Source: Cyrtodaria siliqua (Eukaryota; Mollusca; Bivalvia; Adapedonta; Hiatellidae). Taken from it: 64,000 nucleotides of DNA. A model generated the notes under the pieces. It had not been told where the DNA came from. It searched no databases and saw nothing but the letters and a program-made list of their open reading frames with translations. The DNA lies in NCBI GenBank assembly GCA_037043455.1, contig JAWPHD010005122.1, forward strand, positions 1 through 64,000, read 5' to 3'. Within the stretch, counting starts at the first letter, position 1, and each line of letters opens with the position of its first letter. Both the position numbers and the translations under genes were made by a program. Positions 22,581 through 34,650 of the stretch are shown here, one piece after another.

Positions 22581-22860
22581 ACATTTCCGTAACGTTCTGC
22601 ATACGTACGCATTACTAATGTAGTTTTATCACATAACATCGCTTTTGAGAGTGTAATAAAGCCATTTATTTCTGGTAATACTCTAGTGTATTACAAATGT
22701 TACTTTAACTTGAACTTCCTTAAGACTATAACATTTATATACATTTCCATAATTTTCTGCATACGTACACATTACTAAAGTAGTTTTATCACATAACATT
22801 GCTTGTGAGAGTGTAATAAAGCCATGACCTATTGCTCGTAATACTCTAGTGTATTACAGA
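22581..22860 (+). repeat. Tandem pair with an exact 160-bp period
   Basis: ACATTTCC(G/A)TAA begins at 22581 and again at 22741. The copies share TTCTGCATACGTAC, TAGTTTTATCACATAACAT, GAGAGTGTAATAAAGCCA and ACTCTAGTGTATTACA. The spacing equals the monomer size of the BIV160-type satellites reported widely in bivalves. Identity to that family cannot be checked here. Confidence 0.8.
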
Positions 22861-23237
22861 TGCAAATGAGGACGGAATCACTGTATTTGTTACTTTGAGT
22901 AAAACATTTATTTCCAATTGTGTGCATGGTATATCATACGACACCTTTAGACACCTTAAAGATGTATTCTAATTTGAAATCTTACTTTATAAAATCCATG
23001 TTGGTAACGTTAAACTTAGTTTAAGGTTTCGCATTATTTGTAGCGCGAACGCGTTACAGTCGCTTAACGTACCTGACGTCATGAAAACAACACGACTTCT
23101 TGATTTCTCTCACTATTTGCCTCCGTATACAAGGTGAAGTGACAACATTAAAGTGAAACTCACGTCATAGGTATGTTATGTAATAAACAGAATCTTATAT
23201 TCGTGAATGTGTATTATGGACTTTAATAAACTCGTTG

Positions 23238-23340
23238 GATAAAATTATAGGATACTCTGCAGATCCTATCTAGAGCCTCGTATCCTATCATTTTATCCAT
23301 CTCCTTTATTAAAATCAATAATACACAGTCACTCATGTAA
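23238..23340. repeat. Small hairpin repeat (copy 2)
   Basis: Arms GGATAAAATTATAGGATAC and GTATCCTATCATTTTATCC, plus the 3' flank ATCAATAATACACAGTCACT, match 7918-8020. Confidence 0.75.
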
Positions 23341-23383
23341 GATCCTCTATATTAACTTTAATTAGTATTGTATTATACTATAG

Positions 23384-23546
23384 AGATTATTTAACTGCTG
23401 GGATCGATTATAGGGAAATCATTCCCGACATGGTAGACGTGTAGTTCTTTTCACGAACGAGCGTAAGCGAATGAGTGAAAAAAAAAACACATGCCTACCA
23501 TCGAGTGAAGGATTTCACAATAATCGAACACAGTAGTTAATAATCT
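23384..23546. repeat. Foldback element, about 58-bp imperfect arms
   Basis: The left arm begins AGATTATTTAACTGCTGG and the right arm ends AGTTAATAATCT. Inside both are TCGATTAT, GAAATC and TGGTAG blocks in mirrored order around an A-rich loop. It is a typical small foldback MITE with no coding capacity. Confidence 0.65.
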
Positions 23547-24029
23547 ACTTATTACATTTGTAATCAGATTATGTATGACTTTAACCAGAATTATGCGCTT
23601 TACTTAGCGTTATCGGCGGATGATGTCGACCTCACCAGCACGTTAATGACGTCATAACTCAACGTCGCAGTTAGTTTGTTTTGTGTTGGGAGTAAGGTAT
23701 TAATACTTAGCGATTATGAATATTCTTTTACTGAAAAATCCCAAGCTTTCACCCACAGAAATGTAATACAAATGAATAATTACGATTAACATTTTAAATA
23801 GTATTGCGTATTCTATTAGTAACATGTCTTGCTATAGTTTCCATATAACCATGTTTTCTCATTGTTGTGCATAACACTTATGTCTGTACATTTAGCTTGA
23901 ATGTGAATTTAATAAAACAGCATGCATATTACATGTATAGTGAGTACAGAGACTGAAACATGTGTGGCTCTCTCGAGCAGGGCTAATGTTATAGTACATT
24001 ACCATTTGTTCCTATGTCGACTTACTTGT

Positions 24030-24420
24030 ATCTCTTGTCTGTGTTTGTGGCTTCCAAGGGATCCCCTTTTCAGTATGTTTGACATTACATTAACTCTAGC
24101 GTTTGTTTAGTACCGTGTGGCGTCTGTATAACGTCATCCGATTTCAAATCATTAGTGTTATTACTTAATCGTCCTTTGGGATCATCAAACCCACTCTTTG
24201 TGGTTTTAGTAGAATACTGCTTTTTAAGTAGAATACCGCTTAAGCCGGTGCTAGTGGGGCATGAGAGGTAAAGTAAAACCGAGTCTTCTACTTTTCTCTC
24301 TTGTTTGTATTGGTTGCTTCCAATGGATCCAGTTTTGTCTGGCCGTTGTTATTTATACGTTTATTTTTTTGGATTCCCTTCATAAAACACCAGTTAAGGC
24401 TCATAGGGATCTAGATTGTG
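24030..24420 (+). repeat. R3 repeat copies (partial)
   Basis: CTTCCAAGGGATCCCCTTTT, the GTGTGGCGTCTGTA block, AAGCCGGTGCTAGTGGGGC and a shortened hairpin segment mark about 1.5 diverged monomers. Confidence 0.7.
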
Positions 24421-24763
24421 AAAAGTTGAGGTCCGTCCTGTATCCAATAGTTACCTAATACAGTCTTCAAACTCCTGATATTTTGTCCAGCATGCATATT
24501 TCTATGTGAGGTAAACTAAGCACACATTTGTTGCTGGTATGGAACTAACCCATATGGTTGGATATGAAACGTATATCGAAAAGTGCAGGTTAGAGTTTGA
24601 ATATGGTAAGCCAGTCATTTTGTTTAAATTACATACATTTATTTAAGGAGACTTAGTATTTACCTTTCTCGGGTCTAGGTTACAATTCAATGGGACACTC
24701 CACATGTGTCAAATATTGCCTCACTTTTGTTAATATGTCTGTCAAATATAAAAGAAAGTAGAT

Positions 24764-25236
24764 ATATAAATCGAACAGGAAAAGTAGCTTCCAAGTACCA
24801 CAGTCAACAAAAAACATACATAGAAACAAAGCATACTTACAAATGTGAATAAAATGCAAGATATGACATCACAAACACACAAGGTTTGCCAATAGGGCTA
24901 CCGCCTTGGAACGGTCAGTGGCAAAAAGGACGCTGGGGATTTAAACCAGGTTCTAGGGTACACCAAACCTCACTCTAACAATATTGTCATTATAATAAAC
25001 GGGACAGTGTAAATAAAGATATCCCCGCCAGATTAAAATCTCTAACAAACAAGCCAGCGATAATAATTAATATAAGTAAAACACATGAATGATCATTTAT
25101 ATATAATATAAAAACAAAAGCCCAGAAAGCCACAAAGTTAGTACTCATTGACTTGGCAGAAGCTAGAGCAACAAGAGAACAAACAGTTAAGGGTACGACA
25201 AGACAAAATTAAATACAAACATCAAACTTACATATA
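24764..25236 (-). repeat. R1 repeat, near full-length copy
   Basis: It runs from ATCGAACAGGAAAAGTAG through GGGCTACCGCCTTGGAACGG, GACAGTGTAAATAAAG and ACTTGGCAGAAGCTAGAGCA to CAAACATCAAACTT. The same order of blocks is seen at 52525-52975 and 53212-53697, giving a unit of about 470-490 bp without coding capacity. In + orientation the family is recognised by GACCGTTCCAAGGCGGTAG. Confidence 0.8.
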
Positions 25237-25589
25237 TCAGATAGCTCATTACGTGGTCCCGCCTTAATTCCATTAAGCGATGGAGAAGCTTATATTAGCA
25301 AGATTTCATAACGGATATTTAGACAATAAAACACGTTTAAACGCATTTTTTATTGAACAAAATGCGATAACCTGTTCAAAATTACCTATTAAATGTTTTA
25401 ATTTTGCAATATGCAAACATTTTAAGCCGAAATTAAGGTTTTATTTCATACCCCAGCCAACCCCGTTTTCGTTTCTTGGAGATGGGGTTGGATGGCGTAT
25501 GAAAGTTAATACTCAGACCACGTCCTGTTTGACAATAATAATAAATAAGAATTACATGGTTAGTATCTTGGAATTTCAGCTATATAAAG

Positions 25590-25880
25590 AAATATAAAAA
25601 GATCGGACAGGGAAAGCAGCATTCAAGGAGGACAGTCAACCACAAAACACAGAAACAAAAACGAAAACAGACAAACAAGAAGGCAAAAGTAATAATAAAA
25701 GCAAACAACGTCACAAACACAAAAGGGTTGACAATAGGGATACCGCCTTGGAACGGTCAGTGGCAAAGTAGGCCACTGGGGGTTTAAAACGGTTCTAGGG
25801 TGCACCAAACATCACACTTACCCTACTGTCATCCCATTAAAACAGGACAGTGTAAATAAAGAAATCCCCGCCAATCCCCG
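25590..25880 (-). repeat. R1 repeat, truncated copy
   Basis: It contains the first 290 bp of R1 (GATCGGACAGGGAAAG to AAATCCCCGCCA) and lacks the 3' half. Confidence 0.8.
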
Positions 25881-27085
25881 CCAGGGATTATATAAATATA
25901 TGTTTTAATTGTGTATGTTGGCAAGTGTAAGAAAAGTAATAAATGCGAGCCTGTGGTGAGTATTTATCACTTTTCGACACGTGCCAAAATACAACTGAAA
26001 TTCTAAGTTGCTAACCATTTAATTTGTTTATGAAGCAACTGTTTTAAATAAAATAATTTACATTAAAACAATGGAAATTTACAGTTTACGTCTGCTACCG
26101 CCAATATACAAATGGAGGATAATTTGTCAGGGGAAGTAACTTTGGAAAAAAAGTGTTCGGCGTTTAAGTATATTTATATCGATAATAAATGCAAAATATT
26201 TCTTTTGATAATGTATTGCATTTCTCTAAATTGATCAGCATAAACATATCGTTTATATTTGTAGTTTAGATGGGTGATCTCGGACTTTTTATGTCATCGA
26301 ATAATAGCGCGTGTAGCCGCATAATACAGCAGTTAGGCGGAAACAATTGGGTTAGTAGACAGAAGCTGCATTTGTATAGTAGAAACATTAGTTGCATGAT
26401 AAATACTGAAAAAGGGGATATAAAACTGAATATGAATATATGTATTAACTGTGTTTTTTGTAAACAATAAAGAAACACGAATTGTTAGAATATATTCTAT
26501 TTATTTTTGTGCTGCAAATGTGTAAAATGCATAAGTTGTAAATGTTATATATTCGGGTTCATAAGAGCGAGTCAACACACGTTCTAATATAGCCTATATA
26601 TATGCTTTAGTACGAAGCTACTATGAGAGATGCTCAACAGAGACCGACCCAGTGATGGGTTGTGTATGAATATATATATAGCAAAGGCATGCATGTATAT
26701 CAAGTTACAGTAAAGCACAATATACAACAGTAAACAAAATGAATAAAAATGTGTTTAAATCAATGTCATCATTGCTATTTTCAGTTTCATACTCCATTTT
26801 GAGCCCCATATAATCTCTATGTCTGGTATAAGGTTGAAGAGAAAATCCCTTCATCCTAACCACGTATGTACATTAATGGCACTTCATCCCAATCACGTGG
26901 CAATTACCTTTTTGAAGCGATATAATTATGCTCATTCAAATCACGTTCATCATTCTCGCTAGCACTATAACTCACACAGCAGTAGGGTAATATGGTACGA
27001 TTTTACATGTATTCAATGATAAATACATGCCATTCGATCCATAGGTAAAAGTGTAACATAGTTTATAATCATCAGGTCTGAAGAA
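25881..27085. other. Non-coding DNA, nothing firm
   Basis: A 66-codon + strand frame at 26270-26470 follows TTTGTAGTTTAG and ends beside AATAAA at 26468. It could be a terminal exon, but the acceptor is poor and no domain is seen. Confidence 0.3.
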
Positions 27086-27087
27086 CG

Positions 27088-28185
27088 AGAAACCAGAGGG
27101 CCACAGACAGCAGGCGGCACACGACTCCCGGCCGACAGACGCTTCATGGATGATCTCACCATCGCTGCAAAAAAGCCATATCCAGGCTCGATGGATTCTA
27201 AAATCCCTAGATTAAACGTTTACATGGGAACGTTTGCAATTCAAACCAAAGAAATCCAGATGTATGGTGACGAAGAAGGCCAAGTTACTAAGAAATTTCC
27301 ACTACGACTTCACAAGAGGAAATCCCATCCTTGTAGATCGACCAATAAAATGACTTGGAAAATGGTTTGATGCTAGCCTTAAATTGAGGAATAACTTCCA
27401 GAATCTGTGACATCAAGTAGAAGAAGGGATGGGGAACACAGATAAGACAGGACTCCTAGGGAAGTTTAAATTAACCAACTTTACCAACATGGTCTCCTGC
27501 CACGGTTTATTTGACCACTAAAGATGTATACTGCATGAAATAGCCATAACAACTGTGAAGGGCTTGGACGTACGATCAACAGATACATTAGAAGATGGTT
27601 AGGACTTTACGAAAATACTACAAGCTGCAACTACCTCTATCAGCTATTGTTGAAAAGTTTAAAGTAGCCAAGACAAGACAGGTTGTTACTTTAAGAGATT
27701 CAAAGGATGAGATGGTGCGCAAAACTGGAATTGAAACCAGAACAGGCAGACAGTGGTCAGCAAGCCAGGTAATAGAACAGTCAGAGATCAAGATACGCCA
27801 CAAGGACATTGTGGGAACAACATGCGAAGGGAGGCAGGGATTGGGCAGTACAACAAAGAAGTGCTGGAAGGAGGAAAATGCAACGGAACGAAGGAAGCTG
27901 ATCCAAGATGAGGTCAGGGCTGCTAAAGAAGAAGCAAGGCAAGCAAAAGCAGTGGAGGTGGTGTGCAGGGTGCCTGGATTCGATGGACTCTACCAGAGAA
28001 AAAACTCACTTGTCGATGGAAGCTTATTGATAACCCTGCATGTTCAGTGAGGCCGACAAGGAACCCTGGAACACACCATATCTTCCTGTTCAATTGGGCT
28101 TACCCAGGGCCGCTACAGATGAGGTCACGACAACGTACTCAAGGAGTTGGCAGATACTATGAAAAAGGAACACAGTTTTCCTACG
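27088..28185 (+). pseudogene. Degraded non-LTR reverse transcriptase, 3' part
   Basis: The frame pieces follow the order of a widespread metazoan non-LTR RT. They are RRFMDDLTIAAK (FMDD catalytic box, near 27145), a LGKWFDASL-type block, HGLLPRF, RRWLGL, then LPLSAIVEKFKVAKTRQVV and IETRTGRQWSASQVIEQSE. After these come RRKLIQDEVRAAKEEARQAK, then QGAWIRWTLPEKKLT. The last piece is a cysteine/GTLEH/GLTQGRYR segment near 28060-28140. At least four frameshifts or stops break it. The N-terminal RT, endonuclease and the 3' tail are absent or unrecognisable. The clade is not assigned. Confidence 0.8.
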
Positions 28186-28560
28186 TTTCACCATGTTAAC
28201 TGAAAGTATTTATTGGCGTTGGTGAATAATGCGTTTCACTAGTTAATACATATGTGTTACGTATGTTATGTATCGCAGTCTTTCAAATGATGTTATCTAA
28301 TCATAGCATTTTTGATACTCAACTATTATAACACACGAGACAAATATATTAATTGATTTTAAACATTAATTAATATTAAGGAATAATTCCAATTCTATTG
28401 CCTAATATATTTTCAGTTTTCAACGCTGATGATATAATGGCAGGTAATACATTATAAGTCACTTTTTTATTCATTTATTTATTTGTTCGTTCGTTTGTTC
28501 GTTTGTTTTTTGTCATTACAGTATAATATATTTCTAATGGTGTCATTGCATTATTGATTT
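28186..28560. other. AT-rich spacer with TTCG/TTTG-type simple repeat
   Basis: A short run of TTTGTTCGTTCG-like units occurs at about 28470-28512. Nothing else is supported. Confidence 0.4.
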
Positions 28561-28580
28561 TCCTTCTTCGTTTTATACAG

Positions 28581-28757
28581 GACGAATATATGACAAAAAA
28601 TGCGCATTTTTCTCCGTATAACATTTTAAAGCATATATCAACCAAACGATCGAACGTCCGCCAATATACAAATGAAATAAAAACAGAGGTCGTGTATCAT
28701 GTAAGAAAAAGGAAATCTTTGAATGACGTCATGCCTAGTTTGACACATCCCAGATAG
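28581..28757 (+). CDS. Candidate terminal exon C2 (alternative tail?)
   Basis: The acceptor TTCTTCGTTTTATACAG opens a phase-0 frame of 58 codons to TAG: DEYMTKNAHFSPYNILKH, a lysine/arginine-rich middle and a PSLTHPR end. ATTAAA lies at 28797, 40 bp past the stop. The phase again matches exon B at 8978, so it could be an alternative last exon of the FN3 protein or the last exon of a different gene. No domain was recognised. Confidence 0.35.
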   Translation, partial: DEYMTKNAHFSPYNILKHISTKRSNVRQYTNEIKTEVVYHVRKRKSLNDVMPSLTHPR

Positions 28758-28759
28758 AT

Positions 28760-30010
28760 GTACCCTATTTCTACTTTCGTTTTACTGTCAGTTATGATTA
28801 AATTTCTCAAACAAACACTAATAGTTGTTCCCAGTACTTCATTCGGATGAATTAAAGGTAATAATAACTAAAAGCAATCAAACGTGCGCATTTTGTATCA
28901 CTAGTAAGGCAGGAAAACTTTTTTTATTAGGCACTATTTGAATATACACCACGAAAGCACAACGCAACGCAATGGTGTAATTACGCCTAATATACCAATT
29001 ACGTAGTTTCTGAAGCCACAAATTTCAACAAAACTGAGTTCAGATCCAGACTACAACCAATTACCATAGTCTCGTTATTTAAATAATCAGTATAGTAAGG
29101 CTTGCATCTTAACACAGCAAGACATACGTAATTCAATTTTCCATTTTCCTTCACTGTCAGCAATCCTGCAGTCTCAAATTAACCTCGGCTCTATTTGTGC
29201 CTAACTGACTATTTTATAACTACTAAATAATATTATGAATTAAGATCAATTCTTCAGCCAGTCAAGAACAAATCGTTTATTTGTAAGAGTAGAATCTTTA
29301 AGGCCCTTCGAGTGTGCCATTCGAATGTGGAACATTGTGTGAATGTTGTTTTTATGCTGCATGTGATTGAATGTGGAGACCTTGGTGTTAAGTCTCATCC
29401 GCTGGAATTCTCAGAAAGGTGTCATATTGCTACCAGTGTTGTCTAATCGCTGTTCATTATTATCATAAAGGCAATTAGGCTTCAGAAATGTCCCATAAGT
29501 TGACGAGTCAACTAGGTAGGTTGTCTATAATGGACATACATTATTGTTTCCTGTAGTATATGTATTGATTCGATAGGCACAGTTCCAGCGTTTCATACCC
29601 TTTCTCTGTAACGTCTGTAAATAGCGTAATAGTATGTATCAATAAGCCACCGTTAAACAGTAATTATATTCAATAACAATGGCAACAACTTCGCTATTGA
29701 GTGGAATATGTGTCAAACCCATACAAGACCTTATTAAAGATAACATTCAAATACAATTTGGTAAACAATTCGAAACCGTTTACTCACGATATATCGGTCA
29801 AAATTAAATTCTCTTGTATTTTTAACAATGAAGGTTTAATTACTATATTACGCATACGTTTCTTTTGTTTATTGTCAAACGCTCGTAAAAAACGGATTGA
29901 AAAATCCTTTAAAAGCCTCTATATAACCTGACAGTGATTGCTTTAGTTACGGTGCACAGTTTAATTGGGTTACATAACGTAAGAGTGAGTTTTGATGCTA
30001 CCCATAACCT
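28760..30010. other. AT-rich non-coding DNA, nothing recognised
   Basis: Open frames here are short and AT-driven, and no repeat was recognised. Confidence 0.4.
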
Positions 30011-30014
30011 GATT

Positions 30015-30205
30015 TTAATCCACATCGACCTTTTACCACTAACCGTTCCACGGCGATACCAATGTGTCCTACTCTTATGTGTTATATTTGTAGTGTCGCA
30101 TATCTTGTTTCTATTTCCATGGAATTGTTGTTGTTTTTCTGTATGTCCTCTTTTGCCGGACTGCTTTTTGTAAATGCTGCATTTCCTGTACGAATATTGA
30201 TATCC
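30015..30205 (+). repeat. Decayed R1 repeat copy
   Basis: It carries CCACTAACCGTTCCACGGCG and the ATGCTGCATTTCCTGTACGA end characteristic of R1 in + orientation. Confidence 0.6.
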
Positions 30206-30329
30206 ACTTTACTTAGTATGACAAAGTAAAGTATATATCAATATAAAACTTTATTGCTTTTATAAAATGAAATTCGCTTATTGTCAATAATCAAAAGCGC
30301 CAAATCTTTAACTCGATCTATATTATTGG

Positions 30330-30770
30330 CGTGCTCGTCCAAAAATACTAAAAAGTAGATGGAAGAACAAACACAAATAAGAAATGAAATTAGCATACTC
30401 GGTTTTATTGTCTGTTCATGAGAGGTAATGTGAAGTGCATATCCTCTCATTCCTATAAGCACTGGATTAAGCGATATTTTATTTAAAGCCACAAAAACTT
30501 GGCTTGGTGATCCCAAAGGAGTAAGTAATAACACTAGAATTTATAGTCGGAGCAACTCTTTACGGCCGCTACACAGCACTAAACAAGCGCTCGTGTGAAT
30601 ATCATCAATACTAAAAATGGAATCCTTTTAAAGCCACACAAACAAGAGATAAAATTAGCAGACTTTGTTTTATTGTGTCTGTTCATGAGAGGTAATGTAA
30701 GTGCAAAACCTTCCTTGCTTCCTAGCAACGGCTTAAGCGATATTCTACTTTAAATCCAAAAAGACAGAAC
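30330..30770 (-). repeat. R3 repeat, about two monomers
   Basis: The reversed hairpin TGTTCATGAGAGGTAATG occurs twice, about 250 bp apart, with TACGGCCGCTACACAGCAC and GGCTTAAGCGATATTCTA between. Confidence 0.8.
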
Positions 30771-31578
30771 TTCGAAACCGCTGTGTAAGACCTATTTACA
30801 ACACAATTTTAAATCAAATGTGTTTAAAATTATACTACTTAAGTTCACAAGAATAAACCAACAAACACTAAAGACGTACGATGGCACATCGCTAATCCTT
30901 GATCAGACCTGAACGTTTGCCCGTATAGCTAAAGGCCACAACTAGAAAACTAGTCCGATACTTTCTTGAGTGTTTAAAACCTTTATAATAATTTTCATAA
31001 AAACAAATACTCGGATTACTCAAAAACAAAACCATGGCTCCAGTTATGTTTTATTATTTTCATTATATTATTATGAACGTTAATGCTTATGGATCTGTCC
31101 TCTCTGGACGTTTTCCGTTTTTTAATGGATACATCACTTTGATTAAATCCATTAATTGATTTGAACAATACGTACGATTGTCGTGGACAAACAAACAGGT
31201 TACTTCATTATAATGGAGATTGTGTGTCAAGCAGATCGAACGAATTTCACTTAGTAGTTGCATTGTTCTTGTTTTAAGGGATGAGAGAAATTAAATGAGT
31301 GTGAAGCACTAATATTAGGTAAGGAACTATTGTTATATGAAAATGTGTGATATACAAATGGAAGGAAAATGTGCACCGCCTGTCGAGAATACTTATTCGT
31401 TTTTTATTATTAAAGAGATTTTATGTCTTTCGTCAGCTACCTTGGCAGATCGGCTTTGACTATAATAAATAACACGCCTCGGCATCGAGACGAATCCTTT
31501 TCCTGTTATAGTTACTACCATTCTAAAGTTCGTGTTTCTAGAGCTTGTAGTCGTGTTAAAGACTTTACAATTGACGTT
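30771..31578. other. Non-coding DNA, nothing recognised
   Basis: No match to the neighbouring duplicated blocks, and no exon, was seen. Confidence 0.4.
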
Positions 31579-31628
31579 TGAGATTGCAAAACGGTCATAG
31601 ATAATCATTAAATTAAAGTAATTATTAT

Positions 31629-31800
31629 GACCGTTCCAAGGCGGTAGCCCTATTGTCAAACCTTTAGTGTTTGTGATGTCGTTTGCATTTGTTATTACTT
31701 TTGCCTTCTCGTTTGTCTGTTTGCGTGTTTGTTTTCGTGTTTTGTGATTGACTGTCGTCCTTGAATGCTGCTTTCCCTGTCCGATATGTTTATCTTTTAT
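31629..31800 (+). repeat. R1 repeat inserted in duplication copy 1
   Basis: GACCGTTCCAAGGCGGTAGC to CTTTCCCTGTCCGATATG interrupts DNA that is continuous at the paralogous sites near 46635 and 48385. The empty sites confirm an insertion flanked by ATT-rich sequence. Confidence 0.85.
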
Positions 31801-32689
31801 TATTATTAAATAAAATAAGTTCAGTTTAGGTTTAATAGAATGTAAATGTTTGTGAATGCAGACATTATTACTTGTTATTCACACGTCAATTAAGTTCGCA
31901 ATAATTCCAGTCCAGAGATAGTATAATAGTTGTAGTATAAATAATACATTTAATGACAAGTATTTAAGTGGATAACAATAGTATTGATGTATTCGTGTCT
32001 GGTCAGTCAGATCAATGTGGAGATAATTGGGATATCGTTAAGATGTTGCTCAGACATGTCAGACTTGCAAATACTATCATCAGTAAAAGGTGCCACTTTG
32101 AAGATTATTTTTATAATTGGCAATCGTCTAGCTGATTTATTTTGTATCAAGAAATATCACTTGTGTCAAGATGCTTTGCAATGGCTTGGCAGAGAATGAT
32201 GAGGGTGCATGTCTCAATATTATTTCTCATTGCAAATTCAATAACCTTTTTAAAACAGTTTTCGAATGGATTGCACTGTTGTCTTGTCTTTTATATACTT
32301 TAATTGAGAATGCTTATTTGACGTGAAATGATCAAGCATGGTAAACAATCATTCTGTGAATTTACCAAAACTGAGATGGAGACGTCAGCATTCCTGTTCA
32401 TCAATTACCATTTTAATCCAGTGATTGAGAAAGAATTATCATTTTAATCAGTGATTGAGAAAGATGGCTATTAATATGTCTGCATATCTATTTTAGAGAA
32501 CAGGTTTAAAACAAAGACGGGCTTTTATTTGTGTTTCTATTTAAAAATATGGCCACTGGGTTAGCTTAAATTATAAAAGTAGTTTTTGGCATCTATTTAA
32601 ACATCACGTTCAATGTCATATACAACCATTTTCTGGAACAAATGTGCACTTTCTGGAAAAAATATAAATGCTGTTGATATACATTTGAC

Positions 32690-33120
32690 AAGCTTGCAAT
32701 ATGTACGATAAATAGAAAACATATTGCTCTCTCGGTTTCTTTGTTTATTAACGGTAGTGAAAAGTGCTTGCTACCGTTCACGCCATCAAGCCCTGGGTTG
32801 AACAGAACTCAATATTTAAAGTGTCCACAGTACAGAAATATGAGACATACCGAAGATGGTATGAATATGACGGTGAAAATGGAACCTTCACTGAGGTATT
32901 GTCACACATTCCATGGCCTGGGGTAGTGGAATCACCTATTCAAAGTTAGAGTAAGAAATCAAAAGTATTTGAGAGTTAACACCGATTACTGTAAATTAAT
33001 ATCGGGCTAAGTGATCTCCAAATATCGCAATGAATAACAGTTCTGACTGCAAGCACGGGAAGATGTTTACCGCCGCCACACTGCACAGGCAAGGCTACTG
33101 TGATATATAACAGGAGTATG
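32690..33120 (-). repeat. R2 repeat copy
   Basis: It contains the reversed double-hairpin (AACGGTAGTGAAAAGTGC, CTACCGTTCACG) and the TACCGCCGCCACACTGCACA block. The paralogue lies at 49370-49760. Confidence 0.8.
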
Positions 33121-33169
33121 AAAGGAAAAAACTGAAAATCGCAGAACAATACTACAATAGGATTATTAA

Positions 33170-33313
33170 TATAGTAACTTGTTCTAGAAGATTTTATCAC
33201 CTCCAGTAGGTAAATGCCAGATCAGGATCGCACGAGAGGCGTAGCCTCGAGTGTGATCCTGATCTGGCATTTACCTACGAGAGGTGATACAAGCTTCAGA
33301 ACAAGTTACTATA
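33170..33313. mobile_element. Hairpin MITE with about 70-bp arms
   Basis: The 144-bp segment is an almost perfect inverted repeat with only a few bases of spacer. It starts TATAGTAACTTGTTCT, ends AGAACAAGTTACTATA, and meets at AGAGGC-GTA-GCCTC. The inner 20 bp of each arm, including GATCCTGATCTGGCATTTAC, are near-identical. The paralogous locus near 49765 lacks it. Confidence 0.85.
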
Positions 33314-33789
33314 GTAATGATCCTTTTTTTATATACCTCTTTACATATTTTTAAATAGAATACATGTACCAAAAACAACAAATTAAAACAAAATTGTATA
33401 CAGTCAAATTAACTGAAAACCACCAACAGGAAAGACATGAAAACATGTACATTACACGCGCATAAAAACATGTACATTACATTGCAACAACTACACCTGT
33501 GTTTATTACACATCAAATTCTGGTGACTTTACCAACAGACATAATCTTAAATTAATTAATTAACCGACAATGTTCACAAACGCACAAACAAACATTCTGA
33601 TAGTTCACATTTCATGTTTAAACATCCAGTGTTCTTAATGTATTACTAACTGGGCAATCCCCAACATTCCAATCTGACATTTTCCAAAATCTATTTTTAG
33701 TAGCATACTGAGATACGGATTGTTGTGTTCTTTTGTAAGAAAATGAAGGTACTATGTATATATTATTGATAGGTATATAATAAGAAAAT

Positions 33790-33890
33790 ATATTGCAGTC
33801 TCTGTTTGACTGTTCTTGGACGGTAGTACAAATGTCTTGCTACCGTTCACGTCTTCTAGCCAGGGGTTGAGCAGAACTCAATATGTAAAA
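33790..33890 (-). repeat. R2 hairpin module (partial)
   Basis: GCAGTCTCTGTTTGACTGTT and GCTACCGTTCACGTCTTCTA match the end of R2. The paralogue is at 49790-49900. Confidence 0.75.
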
Positions 33891-34049
33891 TGTCATTAGT
33901 ACATACATTTTAGCCATCCCGAGTATGTTTATCGTTTCACAATTTACAAGACAGTATTTGAGCATATTGTTGACATAAATATGTCCAATGCTATCCATTA
34001 TAGACGAATGCCTGTTTTATTCTTTGACTTACAATATAAAATATGGCTT

Positions 34050-34650
34050 TCTTGTCGTTATTGTTTTTTTTGTATTATATTTACACGAGCATATTTGTGT
34101 TTTTACTGTTTTTCAATAAGTAGGTACATTTCAAAGAAAAAAAATCTGAAAAATGAACCTCTGTTTGTACGATTGTCCTTTGTTGTTTAATTATGCACAC
34201 ACTTCCAGAAAGTTACACTAAACTTTTGAATGCAACACTCTTACCGTTTCCAAGATATGCCTAGCTGAAGTACAACAGGTAAAGGGGAAACTGTTGCTTA
34301 AAAAATCCTTCGTTATTGCGACATCTATTGATTTAGATAAGTAGAAATGTCCATTACATTGCATTCCAACAGATTTGTAATGTTCCAGTGTGTTTCATAT
34401 ATATATGCTTTTGATAAGAAAGAGAAAACTGTAAATAATTCACTGTAGTTGTCTTCATACGTTACTTTTATTTGTGTTTTAAACCCTTTCTCATTTCTAT
34501 TAATGTCAGTTTTGAAAAAGAGGTATTTGTCAATTTCTATTCACAAATGAACAGATACATACATTGTTCGTAATAAAGGTAAATGGCATGGTGTTGTCTT
34601 ATTTTTAAATGAAAATATCAGTCATCATCCTAATGCCCTGGACCTTTACA
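34050..34650. other. Unduplicated AT-rich DNA, nothing recognised
   Basis: It starts where similarity to 50055 stops. No element ends were seen. Confidence 0.4.
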
